In this document: piece by piece, positions 16,802 to 25,084 of the stretch | Layout: the number at the start of each line of letters is the position of its first letter | Numbering within the stretch: position 1 is the stretch's first letter | Assembly (NCBI GenBank): GCA_903850425.1 | Contig: CAINLR010000099.1 | Location: 1-64,000, forward strand | Source: an uncultured Verrucomicrobia subdivision 3 bacterium | GTDB taxonomy: Bacteria > Verrucomicrobiota > Verrucomicrobiia > Limisphaerales > UBA11358 | Reading direction: 5' to 3' | DNA: 64,000 nucleotides | Position numbers and translations under genes: made by a program | Notes under the pieces: generated by a model | Told to the model about the DNA's origin: nothing | Database searches by the model: none | What the model saw: only the letters and a program-made list of their open reading frames with translations

Positions 16802-18508
16802 TCAAACGAAGAGGCTCGTGCGCTGGAGCTTCGTCGCGTCAATCAATCCCTGATCGGTCAGCTTCAAGGAAGGAATCGGCGACAGACTTAGGAACGATAA
16901 AGCCATGAACGGCGCGGCGAGGTCGCACCCTAACGCGTGCGCGGCGGCGTTCAAATCGTCAATCAGCTTCAGCGCCTTGGGGAGCGGTTGATCGGTGACG
17001 AGGCCGGCAATCGGTAGCGGCAATACGGCTTTTACTTTTCCAGCCGCAACGGCAATCTGGCCGCCCTGCAATTTTTCCAGCTCCTGAATCGCGCGCAAGA
17101 TGTCCGCGTCGTTCGTGCCGGCGACGACGACGTTGTGCGCGTCGTGCGCCACGGACGAACCAATCGCGCCCTGCTTCAACTTGAAACCGCGCACAAAACC
17201 AACGCCGACATTGCCGGTGGCGCGATGACGTTCGACGACGACCATTTTCAAAATGTCGCGCGCGGTGTCGGCGACGATCTCGCCGTTGACAATTTTCGGC
17301 GACACAATGAGTTCCTGGGTGACGATCTGGTCCGGGATGATTTCGATGACGCGAATTTTCTTTGTGCCAGAGGCCTTCACGACAAAATCCTTCGGCGAAT
17401 AGCGCAGGTTCATGGTGCTGCGCGGCAGGCTGATTTTGGCCGGCGACCGGCCGAGAAATTTTCCATTCTCCGCCACGAGCACGCCCTTCTTGTAAGTCTG
17501 GCGGACGCGGAAGTGCTTCCAGTCATCGAACACGATGAAGTCCGCCCAGTAACGTGGCGCAATCGCGCCAAGATTGTGCAGTTGATAGTGCCGCGCGGTG
17601 TTGATGGTGGCGATTTGCACCGCAGTGATCGGCAGCACGCCGCCCTGGATGGCTTTGCGCACGGCGTGGTCAATGTGGCCTTCATTCACGAGGTCGCCCG
17701 CAAGCTTGTCATCCGTGGCGAAGGAGCAGTTCGACGAATTGTGCGCGTTGATGAGCGGCAACAAGTGTCCGAGGTTTCTTTCCGTGCTGCCTTCGCGCAG
17801 CAGGATGTGCATGCCGAGCCGCAGCTTCTCGCGCGCTTCCTCGACGGCAACTGACTCATGATCCGAGCGGATGCCGGCAAGCGCGTAGGCATTGAGGTTT
17901 TTTCCGCGCAAGCCGGGCGCGTGACCGTCAATCGCCTTGCCTTTGCCGGCGTCAATTTTCGCCAACTCACTTTTTACGCCCAGATAAACCCCAGGGAAAT
18001 TCATCAGCTCTGCAACGCCGGCAATGCGCTCGTCGTGCATCATCAATTTCAAATCATCCGCCGTCAGTTTTGCCCCGGCAGTTTCGAGATGCGTCGCCGG
18101 AACGCAACTCGGCAGCATGATGAAAAAATCCACGGCGAGATTTTTGGTGGATTCCAGAACGTAGCGAATGCCGTCGAGCCCGAGGACGTTGGCGTATTCA
18201 TGCGGGTCAATCACCACCGCACCGGTGCCGTGCGGCACGACCGCCCGCGCAAATTCCGGCGCGGTGAGCATGGAGCTTTCGACGTGGAAATGCCCGTCAA
18301 TCAAGCTCGGCGCGAGATACGCCCCCTTGAGATCAATCACCTTCTTCGCCTGGTAATCGCCGAAGCCGATGACGCGGCCGTCCTCGACCGCGACGTTGGT
18401 CTGGTGGATTTCGCCGCTGAACACGTTGACCACGCGGGCGTTTTTGAAAAGCAATTCGGCGCGCTGTTCGCCACGCGCCACGGAAAGTTTTTGTTGGATA
18501 TTGCGCAT
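16802..18508 (-). CDS. ade: Adenine deaminase
   Basis: Deaminates adenine to hypoxanthine, feeding the xanthine dehydrogenase downstream in the pathway. The 568-residue length is typical of the AdeC amidohydrolase family. Motifs include LIDGHFHVESSMLTAPEFA (metal His pair), VVIDPHEYANVLG, the DGHAPGLRGKNLNAY block, a SDHESVAVEEA segment and FATDDKLAGDLVNEGHID. A GGGGAA stretch precedes the ATG at 18508. Its stop abuts the uraD start. Guanine deaminase, the other usual entry point, was not found in the window. Confidence 0.95.
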   Translation of the reverse strand: MRNIQQKLSVARGEQRAELLFKNARVVNVFSGEIHQTNVAVEDGRVIGFGDYQAKKVIDLKGAYLAPSLIDGHFHVESSMLTAPEFARAVVPHGTGAVVIDPHEYANVLGLDGIRYVLESTKNLAVDFFIMLPSCVPATHLETAGAKLTADDLKLMMHDERIAGVAELMNFPGVYLGVKSELAKIDAGKGKAIDGHAPGLRGKNLNAYALAGIRSDHESVAVEEAREKLRLGMHILLREGSTERNLGHLLPLINAHNSSNCSFATDDKLAGDLVNEGHIDHAVRKAIQGGVLPITAVQIATINTARHYQLHNLGAIAPRYWADFIVFDDWKHFRVRQTYKKGVLVAENGKFLGRSPAKISLPRSTMNLRYSPKDFVVKASGTKKIRVIEIIPDQIVTQELIVSPKIVNGEIVADTARDILKMVVVERHRATGNVGVGFVRGFKLKQGAIGSSVAHDAHNVVVAGTNDADILRAIQELEKLQGGQIAVAAGKVKAVLPLPIAGLVTDQPLPKALKLIDDLNAAAHALGCDLAAPFMALSFLSLSPIPSLKLTDQGLIDATKLQRTSLFV

Positions 18509-18588
18509 GTAATTTCCCCTTCCCGGCGGAACATATGACTTTCGCGAGGGAGATCAAAGCTGAATTTCTTGACCTCGGCGATTGTGGT

Positions 18589-19395
18589 TCAAGATTTCAG
18601 CCGGCGATGCGCGGCCATGAATCGCTCCACGCGTTTCGCGTCCACGGTGTTCGCCCAGTGGCCGCCTTGCTTGAACTCCGAGCCGATGATGAAGCCGTCC
18701 GCTGCGGGGAAAAATGATTCCAGATTCGCCGCCGTCACGCCGGAGCCGAGATAGACCGGCAAGCGCGTTTTCTTTTTCACCGCGAGCACATCGGCGGCTC
18801 GCGGCGCGTCGCCCGTCACCACGCCGGTCACGATCACCGCGTCACCGCGCATGAATTCCACCGCGTGCGCCGTTTCGCCGATGTCCACATCCGCCGTGAT
18901 CGCGTGCGAGCTGTGTTTCTTTTTGACATCCGTCCAAACCTGCACGTCGTCCGCGCCGATGGCGCGGCGGAAACGCAGCAACTCCGCCGCCGACGACTGG
19001 ATAAATCCTTCATCCGCCACATGCGCGAACGCAAATCCCTCGGCGCGGATGAAATCCAAACCCGCCGCGTGCGCCACCGCCATCGCTTCGAGATTCGCCC
19101 CAGCGAGAATCTGCACGCCGCACGGGAGCTTCGCCGTCTGCTTGACCGACCGCGCGAGGATCGCCATTGCCGCGACAATTTCAGGCCCGACCTGGCCGCG
19201 CAGATACGGCGTATCGTGCATGTTCTCGATCATCAACCCGTGAACGCCCGCGTCGCGCAGCAACGTCGCTTCGCGCATGGCGAGCTTCTCCACGTCCGCC
19301 AGTGACTGTTCACACGCCGGCGTGCCCGGCAACGCGCCGAGATGAATCATGCCGATGACCGGCTTGCGTGAAGGGAAAAGATTTTTAGTCGCCAT
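18589..19395 (-). CDS. BtpA/SgcQ-family protein (TIM barrel)
   Basis: A 268-residue protein from the ATG at 19395. It matches the BtpA family: KPVIGMIHLGALPGTP at the N-terminus, GVHGLMIENMHDTPY, GVQILAGANLEAMAVA, RAEGFAFAHVADEGF, VWTDVKKKHSSHAI, a TGVVTGDAP segment and a terminal GSGVTAANLESFF plus IIGSEFKQGG phosphate-binding-like region. BtpA is named for photosystem I biogenesis in cyanobacteria, a role that makes no sense here; SgcQ lies in a putative sugar operon. The fold suggests a phosphorylated ligand. Placement between adenine deaminase and xanthine dehydrogenase hints at nucleoside or ribose metabolism, but no reaction can be assigned. Confidence 0.85.
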   Translation of the reverse strand: MATKNLFPSRKPVIGMIHLGALPGTPACEQSLADVEKLAMREATLLRDAGVHGLMIENMHDTPYLRGQVGPEIVAAMAILARSVKQTAKLPCGVQILAGANLEAMAVAHAAGLDFIRAEGFAFAHVADEGFIQSSAAELLRFRRAIGADDVQVWTDVKKKHSSHAITADVDIGETAHAVEFMRGDAVIVTGVVTGDAPRAADVLAVKKKTRLPVYLGSGVTAANLESFFPAADGFIIGSEFKQGGHWANTVDAKRVERFMAAHRRLKS

Positions 19396-19442
19396 GGGAA
19401 AAAGTCTAGCGCGGAAAACCTGAAAGCCAAGTGCGCCCGCCG

Positions 19443-19525
19443 AAAAGCCTGCAAGGCTGACAGACAATAACTCAGGGCGGCGTGCTGTTTGCCCTGGGCG
19501 ATTATCTGTCAGCCTTACAGGCTTT
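19443..19525. repeat. AAAGCCTGCAAGGCTGACAG palindromic repeat (family D)
   Basis: The left arm AAAAGCCTGCAAGGCTGACA at 19443 and right arm CTGTCAGCCTTACAGGCTTT ending at 19525 are near-perfect inverted repeats with matching GGGC/GCCC inner sections. It lies upstream of the BtpA-family gene. It also extends that gene's open frame upstream; those extra codons (MSVSLAGFSAGALGF) are repeat-derived and not used. Confidence 0.85.
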
Positions 19526-19533
19526 CAATTGGT

Positions 19534-19595
19534 GCGAATTCGTGTAATTCGTGTCAAAATTTGTTCGCGTAGTTCGCGTGCTTCGCGGTTAAAAA
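19534..19595. repeat. AATTCGTGTAATTCGTGT / TTCGCGTAGTTCGCG direct repeats
   Basis: Two direct copies of AATTCGTGT are followed by TTCGCGTAGTTCGCGTGCTTCGCGG. This low-complexity repeat lies just downstream of the xanthine dehydrogenase stop. It belongs to yet another repeat class in this gap; no gene is encoded. Confidence 0.65.
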
Positions 19596-19614
19596 TTCTC
19601 CGCGCAGTTGCGGT

Positions 19615-22600
19615 TCAGATGGTTTTCATTTTCTGGATTGCCCGCCAAATCGCTTCACACGTCGCCGGTGACGCGAGCGCCACTTCGCCTTTGCCCGCAC
19701 CGAACGCCGCCACGGCATCGCGGATCGCTTCGCGCACGGAGATGGCGAGCATGAACGGCGGTTCGCCCACGGCCTTGCTGCCGTGAACCACGGTTTTCTG
19801 TGTCGCGCTTTTTAGAAAGTGGACATTGAACTCGCGTGGAACGTCGCCGATGGACGGAATCTTGTAGGTGTCCGGCGAGTGGGTGAGCAACACGCCCTGG
19901 TCGTCCCACTTGAGTTCCTCCGCCGTGAGCCAGCCCATGCCCTGCACGAAGCCGCCTTCGATCTGACCACGATTGACGCCTTCGTTCACCGAGTCGCCGA
20001 CGTCGTGCAAAATATCCACGCGCAAGACTTGTTGCCTGCCGGTGAAACCATCCACCTCGACTTCTGTCACCGCCGCGCCGTTGGCGAAATAGTGGAACGG
20101 CTTGCCGCGACCGGCGACGCGATCCCAATGAATTCCGGGCGTGGCGTAATAGCCGGTGGTCGAAAGGCTCACGCGCGCGAGGTAAGCCTTCTTGACAACC
20201 TCCGCGAAGGAAACTTTTACGTCCGGCTGGTCGCGATGAAAAACAAAGCCATCAGCGAAGATTACATCCTCTGTGGCAGCCGACGTGAGGAGGCTCTGAC
20301 TAATATTGGCAATCGGCAACCGGCCATCGGCAATTGATGTGAGCCTCGTCACCTCGGCTGCCACCAAGTTCAAAGCCACTGGCGCCAGTCGTGCGCGTAA
20401 AATCTGACACGCGTTCTTCACCGCTGCGCCGTTCAAGTCCGTGCCCGCGCTCGCCGCTGTGGCGGAAGTGTTCGGCACTTTGTCGGTGCTGGTGGTCATC
20501 ACGCGGATGTCCGCCAGCTTCACGCCGAGCGTTTGCGCGGCGATCATCGAGACATTCGTGTGCAACCCCTGGCCCATCTCCGTGCCGCCGTGATTCAACT
20601 GCACCGTGCCGTCGTGATAAATCAAGACGAGTGCGCCGGCTTGGTTCAGATGCGTGACGGTAAAACTGATGCCAAATTTCACCGGCGTCATCGCGAGTCC
20701 GCGTTTGCGATGCGGATGCGCGGCGTTCCACGCAGAAATTTCTGCGCGACGTTTTTCCAGTTCGGCGGATTTTTTCAATTCCTGCCAGATGGTTCGAAGG
20801 CGATTGTCTTCGATCAACTGACCGTAATGCGTGGTGTTCGTTTCGCCGCTGCCGTGATAGAGATTTCGCTCGCGCACCACTTCCGGCGGCAAGCCGAGCC
20901 GCCGCGCGATGCGAGCCAGAATTTCCTCGATGACCAGCATCCCTTGCGGTCCGCCGAATCCACGAAACGCGGTGTTCGACGAGAGATGCGTCTTGGCCAC
21001 CTGCCCGCGAAACTCGACGGCGGGAATGTAGTAGCTGTTGTCGAGATGGAACAATGCGCGATCCGTGACGGCCTGCGACAAATCCTGTGACCAGCCGCCG
21101 TTGGAGGTCAGGTGAACCTGTGCTGCTCGCAGCAAACCGTGTTCGTCGAAGCCCACTGTGAATTTTGCCAGAAACGGATGGCGGTGTCCGGTGAGCGCCA
21201 TGTCTTGATCGCGATTGAACCGCACGCGCACCGGCCGGCCGGTGTGATGCGTCGCCAGCGCGGCCAGCGCGGCGGGCGTGGCGGCCTGCGTTTCCTTGCC
21301 GCCGAAACCACCGCCCATGCGCGCTATCTGCACCACGACTTGGTTCGCAGGCAGATGCAGCACGTGCGCGACGATCTGCTGCACTTCCGACGGATGCTGC
21401 GTGGAGGAAACGACGGAGATCGAGCCGTCCTCGCCGCGTTCGGCGTGCGCCGCCTGCGTCTCCAGATAAAAATGTTCCTGCCCGCCGAACTCGAATTCAC
21501 CATCGAGTGTCAACGGCGCGGCGGACAATTCTTTTGGCGCATCGCCACGCCGGATGAAGTTACGTTCGTTATGAAAACTCTCTTTGGCAATCGCGTCGCG
21601 CAGCGTGAGAATCGGCGCGAGCGGTTCGTATTCAACGACGACGCATGCCGCTGCCGCGCGGCAGGCGGCTTGCGAATCGCCAACAACCAGCGCGACGAGA
21701 TGCCCGTGAAAAAAAACCTCTTTGTCTGCCAGCAAAATTTCATCCTGCTTGACGGCGCCGATGTCGTTGCGACCGGGAATGTCCTCGGCCAGTAGCACGG
21801 CTTTGATGCCGGGCATCTGGCGAGCGGCGGTGGCATCACGCTTGAGTATTTTGGCCCGCGCGTGCGGGGAGCCGACCGGCCAGACTTCGAGAAATTTCTT
21901 TCCGCAGGTTTGGTCGTCCACATACATCGCCTCGCCGGTGACATGCTTGTGCGCGCTTTCGTGCGCCGGAGCGCGGACAGCCTTGTCCGCAAGTTTCTTC
22001 GCTGCAGGCGGGGACTCGCGGACAAGGCTGTCCGCGCTCCAATCGTCGTCGTGGAAAAACTTCTCCAGCAAACCCGTGATCAATCCGCTGCGATATTCCG
22101 CGCTGCCACGAACATCGGAGATGGGGGTGAACTCACTTCGCAAAATCGGCAGGACGCTTTGAATCGTCTCGGCATTCCAGACTTTGCCGAGCAAGGTGGC
22201 TTCAGTTTTCTTCGCCCGCGCAGGCGTCGCCGCGACACCGCCATACCCGAGCCGGACATGCCGCACGATATTTTGCACATCCACGTCCACCAGAAATGCG
22301 CCCGCTACCGTGCTGATGTCCATTTCGCGACGCTTGGAAACTTTATACCACACGAACTGGCGCGTGAGTCCTGACCTTGTTCCGCCGCGCGGGATGATGA
22401 TGGTTTTCAAAACCTCATCCGCTTGCAGTGCGGTCTTGCGATACGCGATGAAGAATTCGCTGATGGCCAACGTCCGTTCGCCGGTTGTCGAAGCGAAGAC
22501 GAGTTTTGCATCCAGCGCCAGCAGCACCGGCGCGCTGTCGCCGATGGGCGAGGCGGTGACGAGATTGCCACCCATCGTGGCGCGATTGCGAATCTGCCGC

Positions 22601-23511
22601 GAACCGAACACGCGCAGCATGTCGCCCAGCGCGGGAAATTCTTCGCCGAGCCGGTCTTCAATCTCCGTGAGCGTGACCGCCGCACCAATGCGCCATTCGT
22701 CATTCGTGCATTCGACGTTCCGCAACTCCGCTACCGCTTCGACGGAAATGAGCGCCGGGAATTTTTTGTAGCGCTTGGTGATGTCGAGACCGAGTTCCGT
22801 CGCGCCAGCGATGAGGCGGGCTGCGGGGTTGTCTTTTCGCAAGCGGAGCAGTTCAGCCAGTGACGTCGGGCGGAAAAATTTCTCTCCGGCAAATTCGTAT
22901 TCCGCCGCGCCGAGTCGAGTGCTGGCATTTGCTAGACGCGCTGCGAACACGTCCTTCTCGGAGAGGACGTGAGGAGTCTCTAACTTCTCCCCGGTTCCAG
23001 TTTGAGACTCGTCACCGCGTCTCCTGCCGGAAAAAGCTTGCCCCGCCGCGTCGCGGATCGGGCGGTAGCCGGTGCAGCGGCAGAGATTGCCGGCGAGCTG
23101 TTCGTCGAGATCGTCATGCGTGCGGAGGTCGTCGCGATAGTAGGCCTCGAACAGCGAGCAGATGAAGCCGGGCGTGCAATAGCCGCATTGCGAGCCGTGG
23201 TCCTCGGCCATTGTGCGTTGCACGGGATGCATGTTCGTGGAACGGCCCACGCCTTCGACCGTCACGATTTCGCGCCACGCAACGAGGCCGACCGGCAGGA
23301 GACAACTGTTCACCGCGCGATAAGTCGGCTTCCCTTCCGCATTGTGCTCGATGATGGCGACGGAGCACGCACCGCAATCGCCCTCGGCGCAGCCTTCCTT
23401 CGCACCGGTGAGGCCGGCACCGCGGAGAAATTCGAGCAGGGTGGTGTTTGGCGAGCAGTCTGCAACCGTGACCGGGTGGCCGTTCAATACAAATTCAAAC
23501 GCAGATGCCAT
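19615..23511 (-). CDS. xdh: Xanthine dehydrogenase, single fused polypeptide with three repeat insertions
   Basis: Oxidises hypoxanthine to xanthine and urate. Three parts normally split in bacteria are fused in 1298 residues. Residues 1-160 hold two [2Fe-2S] sites (CAEGDCGAC...; QCGYCTPGF; GNLCRCTGYRPI). About 190-480 form an FAD domain (RNRATMGGNLVTASPIGDSA). About 530-1298 form the molybdopterin domain (GGFGGKE, AFRGFGGPQG, GGTEMGQGLHTN, KAVGEPPFML with the catalytic Glu). Repeat DNA is read in frame at residues about 160-185 (between Fe-S and FAD), 490-514 (between FAD and Mo domains) and 1049-1079 (inside the Mo domain). All cofactor motifs are intact. No XdhC maturation gene is nearby. 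The ATG at 23511 is chosen over an upstream TTG. Confidence 0.93.
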   Translation of the reverse strand: MASAFEFVLNGHPVTVADCSPNTTLLEFLRGAGLTGAKEGCAEGDCGACSVAIIEHNAEGKPTYRAVNSCLLPVGLVAWREIVTVEGVGRSTNMHPVQRTMAEDHGSQCGYCTPGFICSLFEAYYRDDLRTHDDLDEQLAGNLCRCTGYRPIRDAAGQAFSGRRRGDESQTGTGEKLETPHVLSEKDVFAARLANASTRLGAAEYEFAGEKFFRPTSLAELLRLRKDNPAARLIAGATELGLDITKRYKKFPALISVEAVAELRNVECTNDEWRIGAAVTLTEIEDRLGEEFPALGDMLRVFGSRQIRNRATMGGNLVTASPIGDSAPVLLALDAKLVFASTTGERTLAISEFFIAYRKTALQADEVLKTIIIPRGGTRSGLTRQFVWYKVSKRREMDISTVAGAFLVDVDVQNIVRHVRLGYGGVAATPARAKKTEATLLGKVWNAETIQSVLPILRSEFTPISDVRGSAEYRSGLITGLLEKFFHDDDWSADSLVRESPPAAKKLADKAVRAPAHESAHKHVTGEAMYVDDQTCGKKFLEVWPVGSPHARAKILKRDATAARQMPGIKAVLLAEDIPGRNDIGAVKQDEILLADKEVFFHGHLVALVVGDSQAACRAAAACVVVEYEPLAPILTLRDAIAKESFHNERNFIRRGDAPKELSAAPLTLDGEFEFGGQEHFYLETQAAHAERGEDGSISVVSSTQHPSEVQQIVAHVLHLPANQVVVQIARMGGGFGGKETQAATPAALAALATHHTGRPVRVRFNRDQDMALTGHRHPFLAKFTVGFDEHGLLRAAQVHLTSNGGWSQDLSQAVTDRALFHLDNSYYIPAVEFRGQVAKTHLSSNTAFRGFGGPQGMLVIEEILARIARRLGLPPEVVRERNLYHGSGETNTTHYGQLIEDNRLRTIWQELKKSAELEKRRAEISAWNAAHPHRKRGLAMTPVKFGISFTVTHLNQAGALVLIYHDGTVQLNHGGTEMGQGLHTNVSMIAAQTLGVKLADIRVMTTSTDKVPNTSATAASAGTDLNGAAVKNACQILRARLAPVALNLVAAEVTRLTSIADGRLPIANISQSLLTSAATEDVIFADGFVFHRDQPDVKVSFAEVVKKAYLARVSLSTTGYYATPGIHWDRVAGRGKPFHYFANGAAVTEVEVDGFTGRQQVLRVDILHDVGDSVNEGVNRGQIEGGFVQGMGWLTAEELKWDDQGVLLTHSPDTYKIPSIGDVPREFNVHFLKSATQKTVVHGSKAVGEPPFMLAISVREAIRDAVAAFGAGKGEVALASPATCEAIWRAIQKMKTI
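20273..20364. repeat. Palindromic repeat (family B) inserted in-frame in xdh, Mo domain
   Basis: The arms GTGGCAGCCGACGTGAGGAG and CTCGTCACCTCGGCTGCCAC are close reverse complements 92 bases end to end. The centre contains GGCAATCGGCAAC and GGCCATCGGCAA direct units, which look like a second small repeat nested in the first. The encoded residues (VTRLTSIADGRLPIANISQ and on) interrupt the stretch between ACQILRARLAPVA and VIFADGFVF. Confidence 0.85.
21968..22040. repeat. Palindromic repeat (family C, GGAGCGCGGACA) inserted in-frame in xdh linker
   Basis: GGAGCGCGGACAGCCTTGTC plus CGC at 21968-21990 is a perfect inverted repeat of the 23 bases at 22018-22040, with a 27-base loop. It encodes WSADSLVRESPPAAKKLADK in the linker between the FAD and molybdopterin domains. 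A related GGAGCGCGG...CCGCGCTCC element lies after hoxH at 48201-48272. Confidence 0.9.
22957..23030. repeat. Palindromic repeat (family B) inserted in-frame in xdh linker
   Basis: GAGAGGACGTGAGGAGTCTC at 22961-22980 pairs with GAGACTCGTCACCGCGTCTC at 23004-23023. It shares the GACGTGAGGAG / CTCGTCACC cores with the allB element at 13311 and the element at 20273. The translated residues (ESQTGTGEKLETPHV) fall in the linker between the [2Fe-2S] and FAD domains. Confidence 0.85.
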
Positions 23512-23523
23512 GCCCAACAATAC

Positions 23524-24774
23524 TCAACGAGCCGAATGAAGCCAGTGCATTGTTTTCTCCGCCAGCTTGTCAAAGGCGGAGACGCAGAGTTCGAGATGTT
23601 CCTCCTTCGTGTCCTCGATTTTGTTGTGGCTGATGCCGTGCAGGCTTTGGACAAACATCATCACGGTCGGCACGCCGGCGGACGCGACTTCGGCGGCGTC
23701 GTGCAACGGCCCGCTCGGCAGGCGATGTGATTTACCGCACGTCTCGCGGATGGATTCTTCGCACAGCGCGATGAGTTCATCATTGAACGGGCGTGGGGCA
23801 ATTTGCCAGAGGCGCTCCCAGGAAACGAGCACGTTGCCTTCGCGCGCGAATTTTTCGCTGGCGGCTTTGGCCTCGTGCAGCATCTGCGCGAGCTTGGCCG
23901 CGTCGAGATGGCGCTGATCGAGCGTGATGCGGCATTCCTCGACGACGCTGGTGACGATGCCGGGCTTGGTCGTGCAGGAACCGATGGTGCAGACGCCGTT
24001 GCCGCTGGGCTCGGCGATCTGGTAAATCTCCGGACTCATTTTCGCGGCGGCGAGAAAGGCGTCTTTGCGGCGGTTCATCGGCGTGCTGCCGGAATGCGCG
24101 GCTTGTCCGTGAAAAGTAATCGCGTGTCGTTCGACGCCAAAAGTTCCGAGCACCGCGCCGAGCGGCAAATCCAAATCCAAAAGCACCGGCCCTTGCTCAA
24201 TGTGCAGTTCCAGATACGCGGCTGCATTCTTGAGTTCCTGGCCGCTGGCTTTCACGCGCTCGAAATCAATGCCCACATTTTTCAACGCGTCGGGAAGCCT
24301 CATGCCTTGTTTGTCCACGAGGCCGCGCGCTTCGTTCATGTTCAGATTGCCAGAGCAGGCGGACGAGCCGAACAAGCTTTTGCCAAACCTCGCGCCTTCC
24401 TCGTCGGCCCAATCTACGAGCCGAATGGTGACGGGCGGTTTGCTGCAATATTGGGAGTTGATCCGCCGCAAAATCTCCACGCCGGCCAAGACATTGAGGC
24501 AGCCGTCCAGCCAGCCGCCGTTCGGCACCGAATCCATGTGGCCGCCGATGAGCAAAGATTTGTCTGACTCACCGCGCAGCGTCGTCCACAGATTGCCGGC
24601 GGCATCGGTGTGGATTTTGACCGGGAGCGCGGCGAGTTTTTGTCGCAGCCACGCGCGGGTCTGGGTCCACATTGGCGTGAAGGCAATCCGTTGCGCGCCG
24701 TTCTCGTCGCCGGTGAGGGCGCGCAGTTCCTTGAGTTCGGCAACGGTGCGTCTTGGGTTCAATAAAGCAGGCAT
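23524..24774 (-). CDS. M20-family carbamoylase, probably beta-ureidopropionase
   Basis: A 416-residue Zn/Mn amidohydrolase with GGHMDSVPNGGWLDGCLNV, VDWADEEGARFG, ELHIEQGPVLLDLDLPLG and PSGPLHDAAEVASAGVP plus FVQSLHGISHNKIEDT. It is the third family member in the cluster. The other two are assigned to allantoate and ureidoglycolate. The pyrimidine arm encoded just across the divergent gap otherwise lacks an enzyme to split N-carbamoyl-beta-alanine, so that activity is inferred. A second allantoate amidohydrolase is the main alternative. Its stop lies 12 bases before the xdh ATG, so it probably leads the minus-strand operon. Confidence 0.75.
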   Translation of the reverse strand: MPALLNPRRTVAELKELRALTGDENGAQRIAFTPMWTQTRAWLRQKLAALPVKIHTDAAGNLWTTLRGESDKSLLIGGHMDSVPNGGWLDGCLNVLAGVEILRRINSQYCSKPPVTIRLVDWADEEGARFGKSLFGSSACSGNLNMNEARGLVDKQGMRLPDALKNVGIDFERVKASGQELKNAAAYLELHIEQGPVLLDLDLPLGAVLGTFGVERHAITFHGQAAHSGSTPMNRRKDAFLAAAKMSPEIYQIAEPSGNGVCTIGSCTTKPGIVTSVVEECRITLDQRHLDAAKLAQMLHEAKAASEKFAREGNVLVSWERLWQIAPRPFNDELIALCEESIRETCGKSHRLPSGPLHDAAEVASAGVPTVMMFVQSLHGISHNKIEDTKEEHLELCVSAFDKLAEKTMHWLHSAR

Positions 24775-24845
24775 GGCTTGCTCTCCTCGAATTGCCGGCG
24801 TTCATTAGCCCTCAGCTTGCGTTGGGTGCTCGGACAAACGGCGAT

Positions 24846-24946
24846 GGACAAAACCGTTTCGACGATTTCCCTGAAGCGTGAACAAACCGTTGAAACGGTT
24901 TTGTCCCGGCGTGACGGAGGCATCACCCGGTTAAAACCGGGTGTTA
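24846..24946. repeat. Palindromic repeats in the divergent purine/pyrimidine promoter gap
   Basis: GGACAAAACCGTTTCGACGA at 24846 pairs with CCGTTGAAACGGTTTTGTCC at 24887-24906. A second hairpin, CACCCGGTTAAAACCGGGTG, follows at 24923. These occupy about a third of the 310-base space (24775-25084) between the divergent M20 and preA genes. The remaining sequence, about 24950-25084, is A/T-richer and is the likely site of the preA promoter. I cannot name an operator there. Confidence 0.75.
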
Positions 24947-25084
24947 ATGAAAATGCGGTTGAAAATTTCTCCAACCTCAAAAAATGTTCCGGCATTTATA
25001 TTTGTTCCTTTCCGCAAAATTATTGTCGCCAATGCGACCAAAGCGAGTTTAAAGTTGAAAACATTTAACAAGGAACAATCCAAT

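Noticed and set aside
18589..19395. Photosynthesis function from the BtpA name
   Set aside because: No photosystem genes are present and BtpA-family proteins are widespread in non-phototrophs.
19615..23511. xdh and allB as pseudogenes because of internal repeats
   Set aside because: Every repeat segment is stop-free and all downstream cofactor or metal motifs are in the same frame, so the genes appear intact.
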